Of a DNA stretch of 64,000 bases, positions 10,948 through 23,619 are shown piece by piece. Numbering within the stretch: the stretch's first letter is position 1; each line of letters starts with the position of its first letter. The notes under the pieces were generated by a model, which saw only the letters and a list, made by a program, of their open reading frames with translations, was not told the origin of the DNA and made no database searches. Made by a program: the position numbers and the translations under genes. Source of the stretch: Thinopyrum elongatum (lineage: Eukaryota; Streptophyta; Magnoliopsida; Poales; Poaceae); NCBI GenBank assembly GCA_011799875.1, contig CM022298.1, positions 192,036,423 through 192,100,422 on the forward strand, written 5' to 3'.

Positions 10948-13443
10948 ATCTATGCATTATGCCTAGCTAAGGGCATAAAACAATAGCGCTTGTTGGGAGT
11001 CAACCCAATGAATAAAATATGTTTTTCTCTTTTTCTTTCTATTCTTGTGTGTTTGCACAATTATGCTACTGTTATGTTTGTGTTTTTTTGTTTTAATTAG
11101 TGTTTTTTCCAAGTAAAGCCTTTAGGATTATGTTGGATTATAGTTGATTTGGTCCTGTTGAAAAACAGAAACTTTTGCGCCCAGTTCTGGAATTATGTAA
11201 ATTCACATAAATGTGTTTTGATCTGATTTGTTTACACAGAATTTATATACAAAATTTCCAAGTTATCCTAATTTTTTTAGAATTTTTGGAGTTACAGAAG
11301 TATGAGCAAAATCCGAGTCTTTACAGACTGTTCTGTTTTTGATAGATTCTGTTTTTGTTGCATTGTGTGCTTATTTTGATGAATCTATGGATTATATCGG
11401 GGGCGTATAAGCCATGGTAAAGTTAGAATACAGTAGGTATAATGCAATAACAGAATAAGAATGGGATTGCAATAGTACTTAAAGTAAAGATTGGTTTTCT
11501 TATACTAACGGATCTCACGAAGGTTTTTGTTAAGTTTTGTGTGATTGAAGTTTTCAAATTTTGGGTGAGATCACGATGGATGAAGGAATAAGGAGTGAAA
11601 AGAGCCTAAGCTTGGGGATGCCCATGGCACCCCAAGGTAATATTCAAGGAGTACCAAGCAACTAAGCTTGGGGATACCCCGGAAGGCATACCCTCTTTCT
11701 TCTAACGACCATCGGTAATTTTACTTGGAGCTATATTTTTATTCGTCACATATCATGAGTTTTCTTGGAGCGTCTTGTATTATATGAGACTTTGCTTGTT
11801 ATGCTTTTTAGTTTTTCACAATTATCCTTGCTGGACACACCTATTTGAGAAAGCCATAATGATGCTATGATTTGTTAGAATTGCTCTATGTGCTTCACTT
11901 AAATCTTTTGAGCTATGGAATTGCTCTAGTGCTTCAGTTATATCTTTTTGAGCATGGTGGTGCTTTAATTTTGAAGAAATATGCTCTCATGCTTCACTTA
12001 GATTATTTTGGGAGTTAGCAATTTTGAAGAAATATCCTCTCATGCTTCACTTATATTAATTTGAGAGATGAAAATTTTGAAGAAATATTTGTCCTCTTGT
12101 TCTTCACTTAAATTTATTTGAGAGCTTGTTATAAGTAATGGTAATATATGAAACTAGTCCCAAAGTGATAGATATTCAAGAGGGATAATAAAAACTATCA
12201 TGAAGATCATTGGATATTAAAACTTGATTCCTTTCAATAGTTTTGCGATATGAAGATAGTAATATGTGAGTCATGTTGGTGAGTAATTATGCTTTAGTAA
12301 GAATATTAGTGTTAAGGTTTGTGATTCCCTATGCAAGCACGAAAGTCAATAGTTATGCTATGACGTTACATCCTACTTGTGGTGCATTATTCGGTGTTAG
12401 TTATGCTTAATGCTTGTTTATGATCGTTTTAGTTTCTTGGTTGGTTGCTTCTCAATCTATTTGCTAGCCTTACCTTGCACTAAGCGAGAATAATGCTTGT
12501 GCATCCAAAATCCTAAACTAAGTTGTGCCAAATGAGTCCACCATACCTACCTATAGGCGATATTTCCATGTCGTTCCAAGTAAATTTGTATGTGCCAACT
12601 CTAATTTTCAAAATGAATTTCCTATTTGTGTGCCCATACCGCTCATGAAGCGGCAGGGGGTGGCCAATATTTTTCCATGCTAGATATTTTATTCACACGA
12701 TGAGTGTTTATTCACTTGTCATTACACGAGAGTGTGGCAAGGTAATAGGGATGCCCAGTCCCGAAATGAAAAAGAAATTTACTTTACATTGTCAAATAAT
12801 AAATTCCTTGGAAAGTGTTGGCATGGAAGGCACCCGTGGATACGGCTAGCCATGGATTGTGGAAGAATGGTGGAAAAAGGAATAAACTTTATTTTATGTT
12901 TGGGAACTGCCTATGATTTATCTAGGATGGAAAGTATTGGGAATTCTCGGTCGTTTTCATTGACGGGAAAAGCATGCCTCTCAAAACAAATTTTATCTCT
13001 CAATTTAAGCTATGAGCTCTGGCATCTCTACAAATCTCCGCTTCCCTCTGCGAAGGGCCTATCTATTTACTTTATGCAATTTTTTACTTTATTTTTGAGT
13101 CTCCATCTTCTCTTATAAAGCACCAACTAGGGAACGCTATTATCATACTTGTGCATTGGATGTAGCTAATATTTGAGTATGTTTCATGAATGGATCAATG
13201 ATTGAGCATAATGGACTAGGGATAGCTTTCTTTAGTGTTGATATTTTGAAAGACATGGTTGCTTGTTGATATACTTAAGTATTGAGGTCTTCATGTCAAA
13301 TTATAGACTATTGCTTTGAATCATCTAAAGTCCAAATAAAGAAAATAATATGTGATGAATATGATGGGTAGCATTCCTCATCAAAAATTCTGTTTTTATC
13401 ATTTACGTACTGAAGGACAAGCAGGAATTAAGCTTGGGAATGA
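10948..13443 (+). mobile_element. 3' noncoding internal region and polypurine tract
   Basis: No gene is visible in this 2.5 kb. It holds cttgttgggagtcaacccaat near 10,990, two aagcttggggat motifs (about 11,610 and 11,665) and a degenerate minisatellite (11,880-12,130). The last 768 bases duplicate 7250-8030. It ends with the purine-rich aattaagcttgggaatga directly before LTR3. Confidence 0.75.
11880..12130 (+). repeat. Minisatellite with about 55-bp period
   Basis: The core gcttcactta followed by a variable t-rich block and ttgagag or ttttgag occurs about five times at roughly 40-60-base spacing inside the retrotransposon tail. Confidence 0.6.
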
Positions 13444-13997
13444 TGATACGTCTCCAATGTATCTATAATTTTTTTTTGTTCCATGCTATGAAAGTATCAT
13501 TCTTGGATGTTTTACACTCATTTACTAGTAACTTTATATCATTTTTTGGGACTAACCTATGGACATAGTGCCCAGTGCCAGTTGCTGTTTTTTGCTTGTT
13601 TTTTACTTCACAGAAAATTAATACCAAACAGATTCCAAATGCCATGAAACTTTTTGGAGAATTTTTTCTGCCCAGAAGACACCCAAGAGGCCAAGGAAGT
13701 GCACCAGAGGAGGCCCGTGGGGCCCACTAGGCACCAGGGCGCTAGAGGCCCCAGGCGCGCCCTGGTGGGTAGTGGGGCCCATGGGAAGCTTCTCCACCGA
13801 CCTTCAGCTCTATAAATACTCTAAAATCCCAAAAACCCTAGGGGAGTCGATGAAACACAATTCCAGCTGCCGCAAGTTCCAGAACCATGAGATCCAATCT
13901 AGAGGCCTTTTCCGGCACTCTGCCGGAGGGGTCAACGATCACGGAGGGGTTCTTCATCATAACCCTTGCCCCTCCGATGATGCGTGAGTAGTTTACC
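13444..13997 (+). mobile_element. LTR3, left part
   Basis: It starts TGATACGTCTCCAATGTATC after a polypurine tract and aligns with LTR2 throughout. It stops at gtttacc where a solo LTR is inserted. Bases 13,993-13,997 (ttacc) are the left copy of that insertion's TSD. Confidence 0.9.
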
Positions 13998-16900
13998 TGT
14001 AACACCCCATGTAATTAACCACAGTGATCACCCTTAGTTAATGCCATGTCAGCAAGATTAACAGTGCATAGTCATCATTTACATCATATTGCATTTCAAA
14101 CTCCTAATTCAAACTTCAAATTAAATTAAAGTGAAAATAAAAGTTGTCCAAATTTGAAAAACTAAATTGTTCATCATGTTGCAAATAATCCAGAGACAAT
14201 TCTAAAATTATAATCAACATATACTAAATTAATTATGTGCCTCTAACAGCAACAAAACAAAGATATTTAATCCATATTCATTTAGTAAAAATCCAAATGA
14301 AATGATATAAACTCAAAACCATTTTATGGCATTAGTAAATGTTGCACTAGAGTATTGTGGCTAGTTCATATATTTTACAAAACTATAGATGGGCTCACAC
14401 ATTTTGCAAAACAGAAAAATAAAAAGAAAATAAGAAAAAGAAATAAAACAAAGTAAAAACAAAAACAAAAACCCCCCTGGCCCAACTGGGCCACCAGGCC
14501 GCCAGGCCGGCCCATCTCCCCTTCTATAACCCCTACCCCTCACCGAAACCTAACCCTAACCCGCACACGATCCTCACCCCCCTCTCTCTCTCTCGATCCC
14601 GTCTGGATCGGGGCCCCAGCGCCCGATCCCGCCCACATCGTCGACCCCGTTGCCGCCTCGACCTCGCCGGAGCCACCCCGTCGCCCCCGACCTCATAGCT
14701 GTCGTCCCCGTCCTCCTCCCCGAGCCCCGCTGCCATTCCCCTACACCGTACGGTGAGGGCCACGCCCTCCCTCTCTCCCCGTCCCCGTCGCCCGTTCTGG
14801 CCACCGCGCCGTCCCGCGCCCGCGGCCGCCCCGGTGCTGCGGCCTCCACCCGCACGCCCGCGCTGACCTCGCTGTGCCGCCGCTGCCTCACCGCGGCTGC
14901 GCCGCCCGCAGCCACCGCACCCGTGCACCTCGTGCCGCGCCCCTGCCCCCGCAGCGCCATCGCGCGCGCATGCAGCCTGCCTCGCCTTGCTCGTCTCCAC
15001 CGCGCCTGCTCACCGCCGCCTCCACCACTGCGCCTGCTGCTCGCCCCGCCATCGCTCGCCCGCAGCCGCTCGACTCTACCGCCCTGGTCCGCTCGCCGCC
15101 GCTCTGCTGGCCGCCTCGGCTCGCCGCGGTCGCCGCACCTGCCACGGCCGCGCGCCAGGCTACGCCGCGCCAACGCCCGACGCCCGGCGAGGCCTCGCCC
15201 TTCGACCCGATGGGCGCCAGCGCCCGCACCCACGCACCCGTCGCCCGCTGTCCGCTAGGCCCGTCTGGGCCACTGCCAGGTGGGGCCCGCCCCTTGATTA
15301 AACGAAAAGAGAAAAGGAAATAATAATAGGAATATTAATAATAATATAAATAATAAAAATAGATATTAATTAATTAATTAATTAAATCATTAATTAACTT
15401 AATTAATCTGGTTTAAATAAACTTAATTAAACTAATATGTTAATTAACTAAACAGTCTATGACAACCGGGACCCACCCGTCAATTTGACTAGGTCACTTG
15501 CACTGTTGACTGCTGACGTCAGCATTATGTCATGCTGATGTCATCAATTACTATTCTGGATAATGTTGATTCAAAATAATTAAATAAATTCTGAAAATGT
15601 TTAAATCTTTAGAAAATCATATATAATAAACCGTAGCTCCGATCGCAAAACTTTATACATGAAAGTTGCTCAGAATTTCGAGACGAATCCGAATACGTGG
15701 TCCGTTCATCTGTCAGATGCCCCTAACTACCTGAACATGGAACTTTTAGACTGATTTTGATAAATGAATAGTGCTCAACTTTAATAAAATAAATCCAGCT
15801 TAAATCCTAAAATAACTAATATGACTTAGACATGCTTTTAGGCTACCCTGCACTGCATGTTAGTATAGCCTTCTCTGTGTTGCATATGTTTGCCGTGTAT
15901 TTATTTGTTTCCTCCCCCTCTTCTCTCTTGGTAGACCCCGACACCGACGTCGTCCCCGAGACCGACGCAGCTCAGGAGCCCGACGACACCGTTGACGACC
16001 TTGCCTTTGCCGCCGAGCAACCAGGCAAGCACCTCCCCTTTGAGCATGCCTATATCGCCTATTCTCTTCTCTCTCGTGCTTGCATTAGAATTTCTACTGC
16101 TACTGCTTTACCTATTCTGATGCATAGCCTATTTATTGTAACTTGCTATTGATACCTTACCTGCTTACCCTAAACTGTTTAGTATAGGCTGGGTAGAGAC
16201 CAATCAGAGACCCCACTTTGTCCCCAGTTGCCCCGCTGGATTATCAGATGACCCGATCAACGGGATCGACAGCCAGGCCCCTGCACCACACATCACCCCC
16301 CTTAGTTGTACGACACTACTGGGTTACTATCGAGTGCCGAGGGTGATACCTCGTCAGCACATCTGATGTTAACCTTGTAGGGTAGATAATTGGTCGTGGT
16401 CATCGAGGGTGATTCCTCCTTCTCCGCTTCCGATACGACCCTGTCGTGCAACACTTCAAGTATGAACCTCGAGGGTGATGTCTCCTAAGTTCAACTTGAC
16501 GGTTACATCAAGTGGGCATCTGTCGAGGTTGATACCTCGGATTCCCCTGATGTTATGGACACACGGTTACTGCGACTTTACCCCTGAACCTTGATAGAGA
16601 CGGGTCGGCCCCGAGGGGGACCCGAGGGAGTTACTTTTACTGTAGGACTGGAGGGACAGGCGGTACCGCCCAGTAGAGGTGGACTTGAGTTCCCGACAGT
16701 CTTTTGCGAGACGGGTTGACCTAGATGGTGCCCGAGTGATGAATACGAGGCATGGCCGGGCATTCTTAGCCCTTGTCGCAAGTCCTCGAGACGGGGCGAC
16801 GGGGTCACATCGATCATGAGTCTCTGCTCGTTACCGCACCCCCAATGTACTAACGATTTGGATATTTGATTCGAGTGGGCCTCTGGCCCGATAGCACTAA

Positions 16901-18028
16901 CCATCATGCGGGAAAAGTTATGGGCACTCTGCATCGTGGCATCAGCCGAAAGCTCTGTCAGACGTCCAGTTCAGCATTGGAGCTGGGACGGACCGACGCC
17001 CCCCTGGTGCCTGGCTTCCTCCTGCACGCAACGACTCGGAGTGCATAGGGCGATGGCCCAAGACCCCTGAGCGCTTAGGATGTAGACCGATGGGGACCTC
17101 TCTGCTGAGCTGTAGGTAGGGCTGCAGTGTGTCGTTTGGCCGAGGCCGGGCATGATCTAGAAAAGTGTGTCCGGCCAGAGTTAATCAAGCATGGTGGGTA
17201 AGTTGGTGCACCCCTGCAGGGAAGAACTAATCTATGCATAGCCGGATCCTCGGTAACGGACGCTCGGAGTTGTATCCTGATCGATACAACTATAACTGGA
17301 TACTTGTGATGAGATATGGATAGTATGGCTCTGGGATTGCTTTCTCGCAAGGAGTCGAGAAAGGATCTCTGGGCGAGGTTGATAACACTACTACTACTTT
17401 ATATTGTGCTAATCTACACTCTTCTAATGCTGCAAGACCGTTGAAGATGCTAGTCTTTGATAGGACTTGGCCTTCTCTCTATTCTGGCATTTCTGCAGCC
17501 CAGTCCATATATACAGCCTCCCTTTGATAATGTTGCATATGTAGTGTAGATCCTTGCTTGCTGACTACTTCGGATGAGTACTCACGGTTGCTTTGCTTTC
17601 TTTTTCCCCCATATCCTTTTGGTGCAACCAGATGACGGAGCCCCGGAGACAGCTGCCCTCGCCGACGATCGCTACTACTACCCCGAGGGTGGATATTACT
17701 ACGAGTTGGCCGACGACCAGGAGTAGGTTCAGAGGGTCCCAGGCAAGAGGCCTGCGCCTTTTCGATCATAGTGTTCTCTTTTGCCCCGCCTTTTAAGGGC
17801 CTATCTGTGTTTTCTTTTATATCTGTACTCAAATATTTGATGCTTTCGCTGACGCTTGTATGCGAGCTTATGTATTCGAGCCCTCGAGGCCCCTGGCTTG
17901 TAATATAAAGCTTGTATGACTTTATTTATGTTTTAGAGTTGTGTTGTGATATCTCCCCATGAGTCCTTAGGCTTGATCGTGTGCATTTGCATGTATGATT
18001 AGTGCACTATTGAGCCGGGGGCGTCACA
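13998..18028. mobile_element. 4,031-bp solo LTR inserted in LTR3
   Basis: It is bounded by TGTAACACCCC and GGGGGCGTCACA (imperfect inverted ends, TG...CA) and flanked on both sides by ttacc (13,993-13,997 and 18,029-18,033). LTR2 supplies the uninterrupted host sequence. No second LTR copy, primer site or polyprotein was found inside, so a solo LTR of a long-LTR gypsy element is the simplest reading. Its CpG-rich 14,540-15,290 block gives long open frames in several registers that look compositional. Confidence 0.85.
15935..17726 (+). CDS. Spliced mini-reading frame within the solo LTR
   Basis: The last two inferred exons are 15,935-16,024 and 17,632-17,726; earlier exons are unresolved. The first follows a pyrimidine-rich acceptor (ctctcttggtag) and is strongly acidic (DPDTDVVPETDAAQEPDDTV...). 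The second follows ggtgcaaccag and encodes a tyrosine-rich acidic tail with RYYYPEGGYYYELADD before a TAG. Phases join exactly, with one base carried over, if the donor is the non-canonical AG|GCAAGC at 16,025. That would make a GC-AG intron of 1,607 bases. No function is known to me. This might be a chimeric transcript feature of the LTR rather than a functional protein. Confidence 0.4.
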
Positions 18029-18033
18029 TTACC

Positions 18034-19036
18034 ACAGACCTACGGGTCCGTAGGTAGTAGCTAGATGGCTTCTTCTCTCTTTTCGATCCTCAATACAATG
18101 TTCTCCTCGATGTTCTTGGAGATCTATTTGATGTAATGACTTTTTGCGGTGTGTTTGTTGGGATCCGATGAATTGTGAGTTTATGATCAGATCTATCCAT
18201 GTATATTATTTGAGTCTTTGCTGAACTCTTTTATGCATGATTGTTATAGCCTCGCATTTCTTCTTCGAAGCTTTGGTTTGGTTTGGTCAACTAGATTGAT
18301 TTTTCTTGCAATGGGAAGAGGTGCTTTGTGATGGGTTTGATCTTGCGGTGCTCAATCTCAGTGAGAGAAGGAGACATGACATGCATGTATCATTGCCATT
18401 AAGGATAAAAGATGGGGTCTTTTCCTACATGAATAGATCATGTCTATATCATGTCATCGTTCTTATTGCATTACTCCATTTTTCCATGGACATAATACAC
18501 TAGAGGCATGCTGGATATTGGTCGATTTGTGGAGTAATAGTAGTAGATGCAGGAAGGAGTCGGTCTACTAATCTTGGAAGTGATGCCTATATACATGATC
18601 ATTGCTTTGGATATCGTCATAATTATTTGCTCTTCTGTCAATTACCCAACAGTAATTTGTTTACCCACCATATGTTATTTTCTCGAGAGAAGCCTCTAGT
18701 GAAATCTACGGCCCCCGAGTCTATTTCCTATCTTATTAAAACCCAAAAATACCTTGTTGCACCTTTTATTTATTTATTTTATTTTGTGTTTTTGGAAGAT
18801 CTATTTATCAAATCTCATACAATTTAATCCATCTCAATACCGAGGAGGGATTGACAACCCCTCTTACGCGTTGGGTTGCAAGTTTTTGTTGTTTGTGTGC
18901 AGCTGCTGTTTACATTGTGTTGCTTGGTTCTCCTACTGGATTGATAACCTTGGTTTCATAACTGAGGGAAATACTTACCGTTGCTGTGTTGCACCATCCT
19001 CTCCTCTTTGGGGAATTACCAGCGCAGATACAAGCA
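18034..19036 (+). mobile_element. LTR3, right part
   Basis: It resumes LTR sequence (acagacctacgggtcc) immediately after the solo LTR's TSD and runs to gatacaagca, matching LTR2 to its end. Without the insertion and one TSD, LTR3 is 1,557 bases against 1,547 for LTR2. Confidence 0.9.
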
Positions 19037-19967
19037 ATGAGAGGATGAGCAGGAATTAAGCTTGGGGATGTTGATACGTCTCCATCGTATCTACAATTTT
19101 TGATTGTTTCATGCCAATATTCTAGAACTTTTATATACTTTTGGCAACATTTTATATTATTTTTGGAACTAACATATTGATCCAGCGCCCAGTGTTAGTT
19201 CCTGTTTGTTGTATTTTTTTGTTTCGCAGAATATCCATATCAAACAAAGTCCAAACGCTATAAAAATTTACAGAGATTTATTTTGGAATATATGTGATTT
19301 TTTGGAAGAAGGATCAACGCAAGAGGGTGCTCGAGGGGCCCACTAGGCATCAGGGCGCGCCCAGGGGGTAGGGCGCACCATGGTACCTAGTGAGCACCTC
19401 GTAAGTCGGTTGACCTCCTTCTTTCGCCGCAAGAAAGATAATATCCGAAATAAAATCGTGTTAAACTTTCGGCCCGATCGAAGTTACGGATCTCCGGGAA
19501 TTTAAGAAACGGTGAAGGGCTAGAAAATAGGAATGCGAAACAGAAGTGAACAGGGAGAGATCCAATCTCGGAGGGCTCCTGCCCCTTCGCCGCCATGGCG
19601 GGCATGGACCAGAGGGGGAACTCTCCTCCCATCAAGGGGGAGGCCAAGGAAGAAGAAAAAGGAGGGGGCTCTCTCCTCCTCTCCCAATGGCGCCGGAACA
19701 ACGCCGGGGCAATCATCGTGATGAGGATCTACACCAACAACTTCGCCGCCGTTAACACCAACTCTCTCCCCTCTATGCAGCAGTGTAACCTCTCTTCTAC
19801 CTGCTGTAATCTCCACTTAAACATGGTGCTTAACACTACATATTATTATCCAATGATGTATAGCCATCCTATGATGTTTGAGTAGATTCATTTTGTCCTA
19901 TGACTATGAGTTGATTGATGATCGTGATTGGTTTGAGTTGTATGTTTTTATTTTGGTGTTGTCCTAT
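19037..19967 (+). mobile_element. Short 3' internal piece and diverged LTR4
   Basis: After only 35 bases, including a polypurine-like ggaattaagcttggggatg, another LTR starts at 19,072 with TGATACGTCTCCATCGTATC. It is clearly diverged from LTR1-3. It continues about 900 bases, with the usual gggcccactaggcatcagg segment, until cut by a CACTA element at 19,968. The open frames across 19,520-19,885 are LTR sequence. Confidence 0.75.
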
Positions 19968-21124
19968 CACTACTAGGAGAAAGCTTATAGATAGAATCTT
20001 AGCAATAGTGCGGGATAAGCTAGCAGCACTACTGCTATAGTAGTCGCGCGGGTAACGAACTGGCACTACAGGTTATGAAGTAGCAATAGCGCGGGGCAGC
20101 CGGGCAGCACTACTGCTAAGTGGTCCCATCGCCATCGACCGGGGCTACCTCTAGTGGTAGCGGTGTCAGGGAACCAACGCTAATACTAATCCAGTAGTAG
20201 TAGCGTGCGTCGGCAGCCCACCGGTACCGCTATTTATGCATCGTGACAGCAGGTGGGCCCCGGTTAGCAGCAGCGCAGGTCATCAGACCCGTGCTACTGC
20301 TATGGCGTTTAGCAGTAGCGTTGTCCCCTAACACGTGTTGCTGCTAAACCCATCCTATCTTCTCCATCGACCGCCCCTCACTCTCCACTCCACTCTCACT
20401 CTCCCCCGCACCCCGTCGTCCGCCACCGCCGACGTTCGGCCCTCCCCGACCACTGTTGTCGCTGGCCGCCGCCGCCGCTCCTGCTCCTCCTCTACCAAGG
20501 TAGCTCCTCCCTCCCTCGTCCTTCCACCTCCCTCCCCTCCTCGTCCCTCTCTTGATCCCTCCCTTCCTCCTACCACCTCCCTCTCCCTCCTCACTACCGC
20601 CTCCTCCCTCCCTGCCTCGTCCGTCCTCCTCCTCCGCCCTCCTCCTCCCTGCCTCATCCGTCCTCCTCCTCCCTTCCTCCCTCACTCACCCCTCCCTTCG
20701 TTCCTGCTCCCTCCACCTCTCTCTGTTTTTGAAATTTTAATAATAGAAATTTTTAGGTATTAAATGTAGTAATAGAAGTTTGTAGTAAAAGAAATTAGCG
20801 TAGAACTAGGGTAATAGAAATTTTATTAAGTGTTCAATAGAGTAGAACTAGGGTATTTAGTTATGTCAACATCACATTGCCAAATTTAGATAGAGAGACC
20901 TATATTGTCCAAATGAAATATTTAGTAAGTGTTGAATAGAGTATAACTAGAGTAGAACTAGGGTATTTAGTAAGTGTATGATGGTCCTATTTAGTTATGC
21001 TTATTGTCCGAATGAAATTTTAGGATTATATATAAGATATATTGAAATGTTTTTCTTAATATTTTCAACCATTGAAATGCAATGAGCATCAAGTTCTAAT
21101 GCTCATGTGGCGCAGGGTATGTAG

Positions 21125-22783
21125 GTCACCGACGAGTCGGTCGATGACGTCCAGAAGATCACCGACGACACCCGCGCCCGGTCGACAACCATCGTCTATA
21201 GTGAGTAAACATGGTCTATGTGGTTTCTTAGATGTACTAGTAGTACATAAGTAGATGTGACAATGTGTATGGACATCTTTGTATCACAGGGAAAATCCGA
21301 GTGGCCTATGTTTTGCCAGAGTGTCGATTCATTTCCGTTCCGGCAAATTTCAGGCGCTCAATATGTCCTATTTTAGAAAAGGTCATGCCAGATTTTTTCG
21401 TGAATTTTAGCATGACTTGTGCTAGATTATGTAGGAAATATCAAGTGCCCGGGATTTGCTAGAAAGAGAATTAAATGACATTTCGGGTTGACTTTAAGTC
21501 TGTCGGGGCTCCATACATGACAGTCAAAAAATCTGTGAGGGAAAGTCTCCACCATATATGAGATAAGAAGAATGCCGACTGTTGTCGTGTGGATCACTTC
21601 TCCCTCTTCTCCTTGTGCTAGACCTTTGTTATGCACTAGGGGAAGGAGGAGTAGCGACCATCACCGACGGTTGAAAAATTAGTGAGGGAGTGTCCACCAT
21701 ATATGAGAGAGGAAGAAGAATCCCGACTGTTGTTGTGGGGGTAGCTTCTCCTTTATTCTCATGTGCTAGACATTTTGGTGTAATGCACTCGGGAATGAAT
21801 GGAGGAGCTACCATCACCGATGGTCAAATATATTAGAGAGGGAGTGCCCACCATATACACCACGTGAGATGAGAGTTTTCAAGGAAGACTCGGCAGACCG
21901 AAAGTCAACCAGTGATGAATAATAATAAAGATTTGCATAGCGTATCAAGCATAGCTCACATAGTTATTTTATTTGTGTGCAGGGAAGATCACCGACGTGC
22001 TGCTCGATGACACCCAGAAGATCATCGACATCCTTGATAGTCGTCCAGTGAGTAAATTAAGATGGTGTATCTGTTACTCTGAGTCGCCTAAGTTTGGCCA
22101 GAGTGTTGATTAATCTCACAGGTTGACTTTTAGTCTGTCGATGCTACTTGAGTGTCCACCATATATCAGAGAGGAAGAATCCCGACTGTTGTTGTGGGGG
22201 TCGCTTCCTCTTCCTTCTGCTCATGATATACCTTGGTAATACACGAGAGATGGAGGGGAAGTGACCATCACCGATGGTTGAAATAACTGTGAGGGAGTGT
22301 CCACCATATGAGAGAGGAAGAATCCCGACTATTGTAGTGAGGGGAGCTTCTTCTTCATTCGAAGGTGCTAGACATTTTGGTGTAATGCACTTTCGAATGA
22401 AAGTAGGAGCTTCCATCACCGATGGTCGCAAAATGGCAGGGAGGAAGAATCCCGACTGTTGTCGTGGGGGGTCGCTTCTCCTTTGTTCCCGTGTGCTAGA
22501 CATTTTGGTGTAATGCACTCGGGGACGAAGGGAGGAGCGACCATCACCGATGGTCGAATATATAAGAGAGGGGTGCCCACCATATACACCACACGAGCTG
22601 AGAGTTTTCAAGAAAAGACTCAACAGACCGATAGTCAACCCGTGATGAATAATAATGACCTAATTTAGTTTTTGTAGTACATATGTTGAATTTAAGAAGT
22701 TTAATCTTTGAATTATGAACATAGGAAATGTCTGACGATGATAGGATCCCTGAGTGCGACTACTGCGGCGACGACCGAGAATA
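21125..22783 (+). pseudogene. CACTA-encoded acidic protein, three exons, truncated
   Basis: Candidate exons are 21,125-21,200, 21,983-22,047 and 22,725-22,783. Each has AG acceptors, and the first two have GTGAGT donors. The phases agree across both introns. The first two exons encode related segments (VTDESVDDVQKITDD and ITDVLLDDTQKIIDI), an apparent exon duplication. The third starts EMSDDDRIPECDYCGDDRE, with a C..C pair that may open a zinc-binding region. The frame is cut off at the gypsy junction. The 5' exon is not resolved; it may lie in the CT-rich block near 20,340-20,500. I infer a CACTA accessory or transposase N-terminus from position only. Confidence 0.45.
21540..22660. repeat. 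Intronic minisatellite, units of about 130-150 bp
   Basis: The cluster accatcaccgatggtc, gtccaccatatatgagagagg, cccgactgttg and gtgctagacattttggtgtaatgcac repeats with cccgactgttg-type anchors near 21,574, 21,722, 22,182, 22,324 and 22,453. It occupies both introns flanking the second exon of the CACTA gene. Each unit carries the short palindrome accatcaccgatggt. Confidence 0.7.
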
Positions 22784-23619
22784 GCACTCATGCTAGCACC
22801 TAAGTCACATAAACCATGATAGCAATGATCTCCTATTTTAACTAAGACAACATGCATGCCAACAACGGGTCTATGTTTATCTTTTTCATTGGGTTTGGCA
22901 ATTCTAGCAGCTTCATCACAGAAATAAATAACATGCCCATCAATATTTTCTACCAAGAGATCTTTAACCATAGCAACACTAGGTTCTACTTTGATTTGTT
23001 CAGAGGGTTTAGGTGCTTTAATATTACTTTTGTGAACCACGGTTGATACCTTAGCATGTTCCTTTATCCTAACAGGGAAAGGTGGTTTTTCAATATAAGC
23101 AGTAGGCACAACTGAATCAACATTGTAAATGATAGTTTCATCTTTATCTATAATTGATTCTTTAATTTCTTCTTTAATAGGGGGATGATATTTAAACCAC
23201 TTCTCCTTAGGCAAATGATTCACAAAAAGAGGCTACTATCTCAGAGTCAAGTCCATATTTAGTGCTAAACTTGTGAAAAGCATCGGTATTCATAAAAGAT
23301 TTAACACAATCAAACTCAAGCTTCTTTACCTTCATCGAGTTCCCAATCTTCAGAGTTGTGTTTAATTCTTTCTAAAAGATCCCACCTAAATTCAATAGTC
23401 TTCATCATAAAAGAACCAGTACAAGAAGTATCGAGCATGGATGGATCATTATGAGAAAGTCGAGCATAAAAATTCTGAATGATAATTTCTCTTGAGAGCT
23501 CATGATTGGGGCATGAATATAACATTGACTTAAGCCTCCCCCAAGCTAGAGCGATACTTTCTCCTTCATGAGGCCAAAAATTATATATATAATTCCGATC
23601 ACGATGAACTAGATGCATA
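22784..23619 (-). pseudogene. Gypsy gag (C-terminal part) and protease start, interrupted
   Basis: Read on the minus strand, this continues the gag begun at 61,329. It includes FWPHEGESIALAWGRLKSML and LIIQNFYARLS-like gag-domain residues at about 23,590-23,440, and a spacer with two apparent frameshifts near 23,330 and 23,225. It ends in the protease segment YHGLCDLGASMSAI at the left junction with the CACTA element. Catalytic D is the last active-site feature left; the rest of protease and all of pol are missing. The gag is split from its N-terminal part by the 37-kb insertion. Confidence 0.8.

Larger units (their letters stand above)
19968..22783 (+). mobile_element. CACTA element (CACTACTAGG type), right end missing
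   Basis: The terminus CACTACTAGGAGAAAGC follows LTR4 sequence. From 19,990 to 20,340 it has subterminal repeats of the form agcagcactactgcta and agcaatagcgcggg in both orientations, as in Caspar-like Triticeae CACTA elements. A CT-rich block (20,340-20,720) and gene exons follow. The element breaks off near 22,780 at a junction with a minus-strand gypsy protease sequence, so its second terminus is absent. Confidence 0.75.

Noticed and set aside
14533..15323. Long overlapping open frames on both strands
   Set aside because: They lie in a CpG-rich block of the solo LTR, several registers are open at once, and the products are Arg/Pro/Ala-rich. This is compositional.
20335..20763. Pro/Ser-rich 142-residue frame and its antisense frames
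   Set aside because: It is a CT-rich leader-like tract of a CACTA element, with all registers open and no domain.
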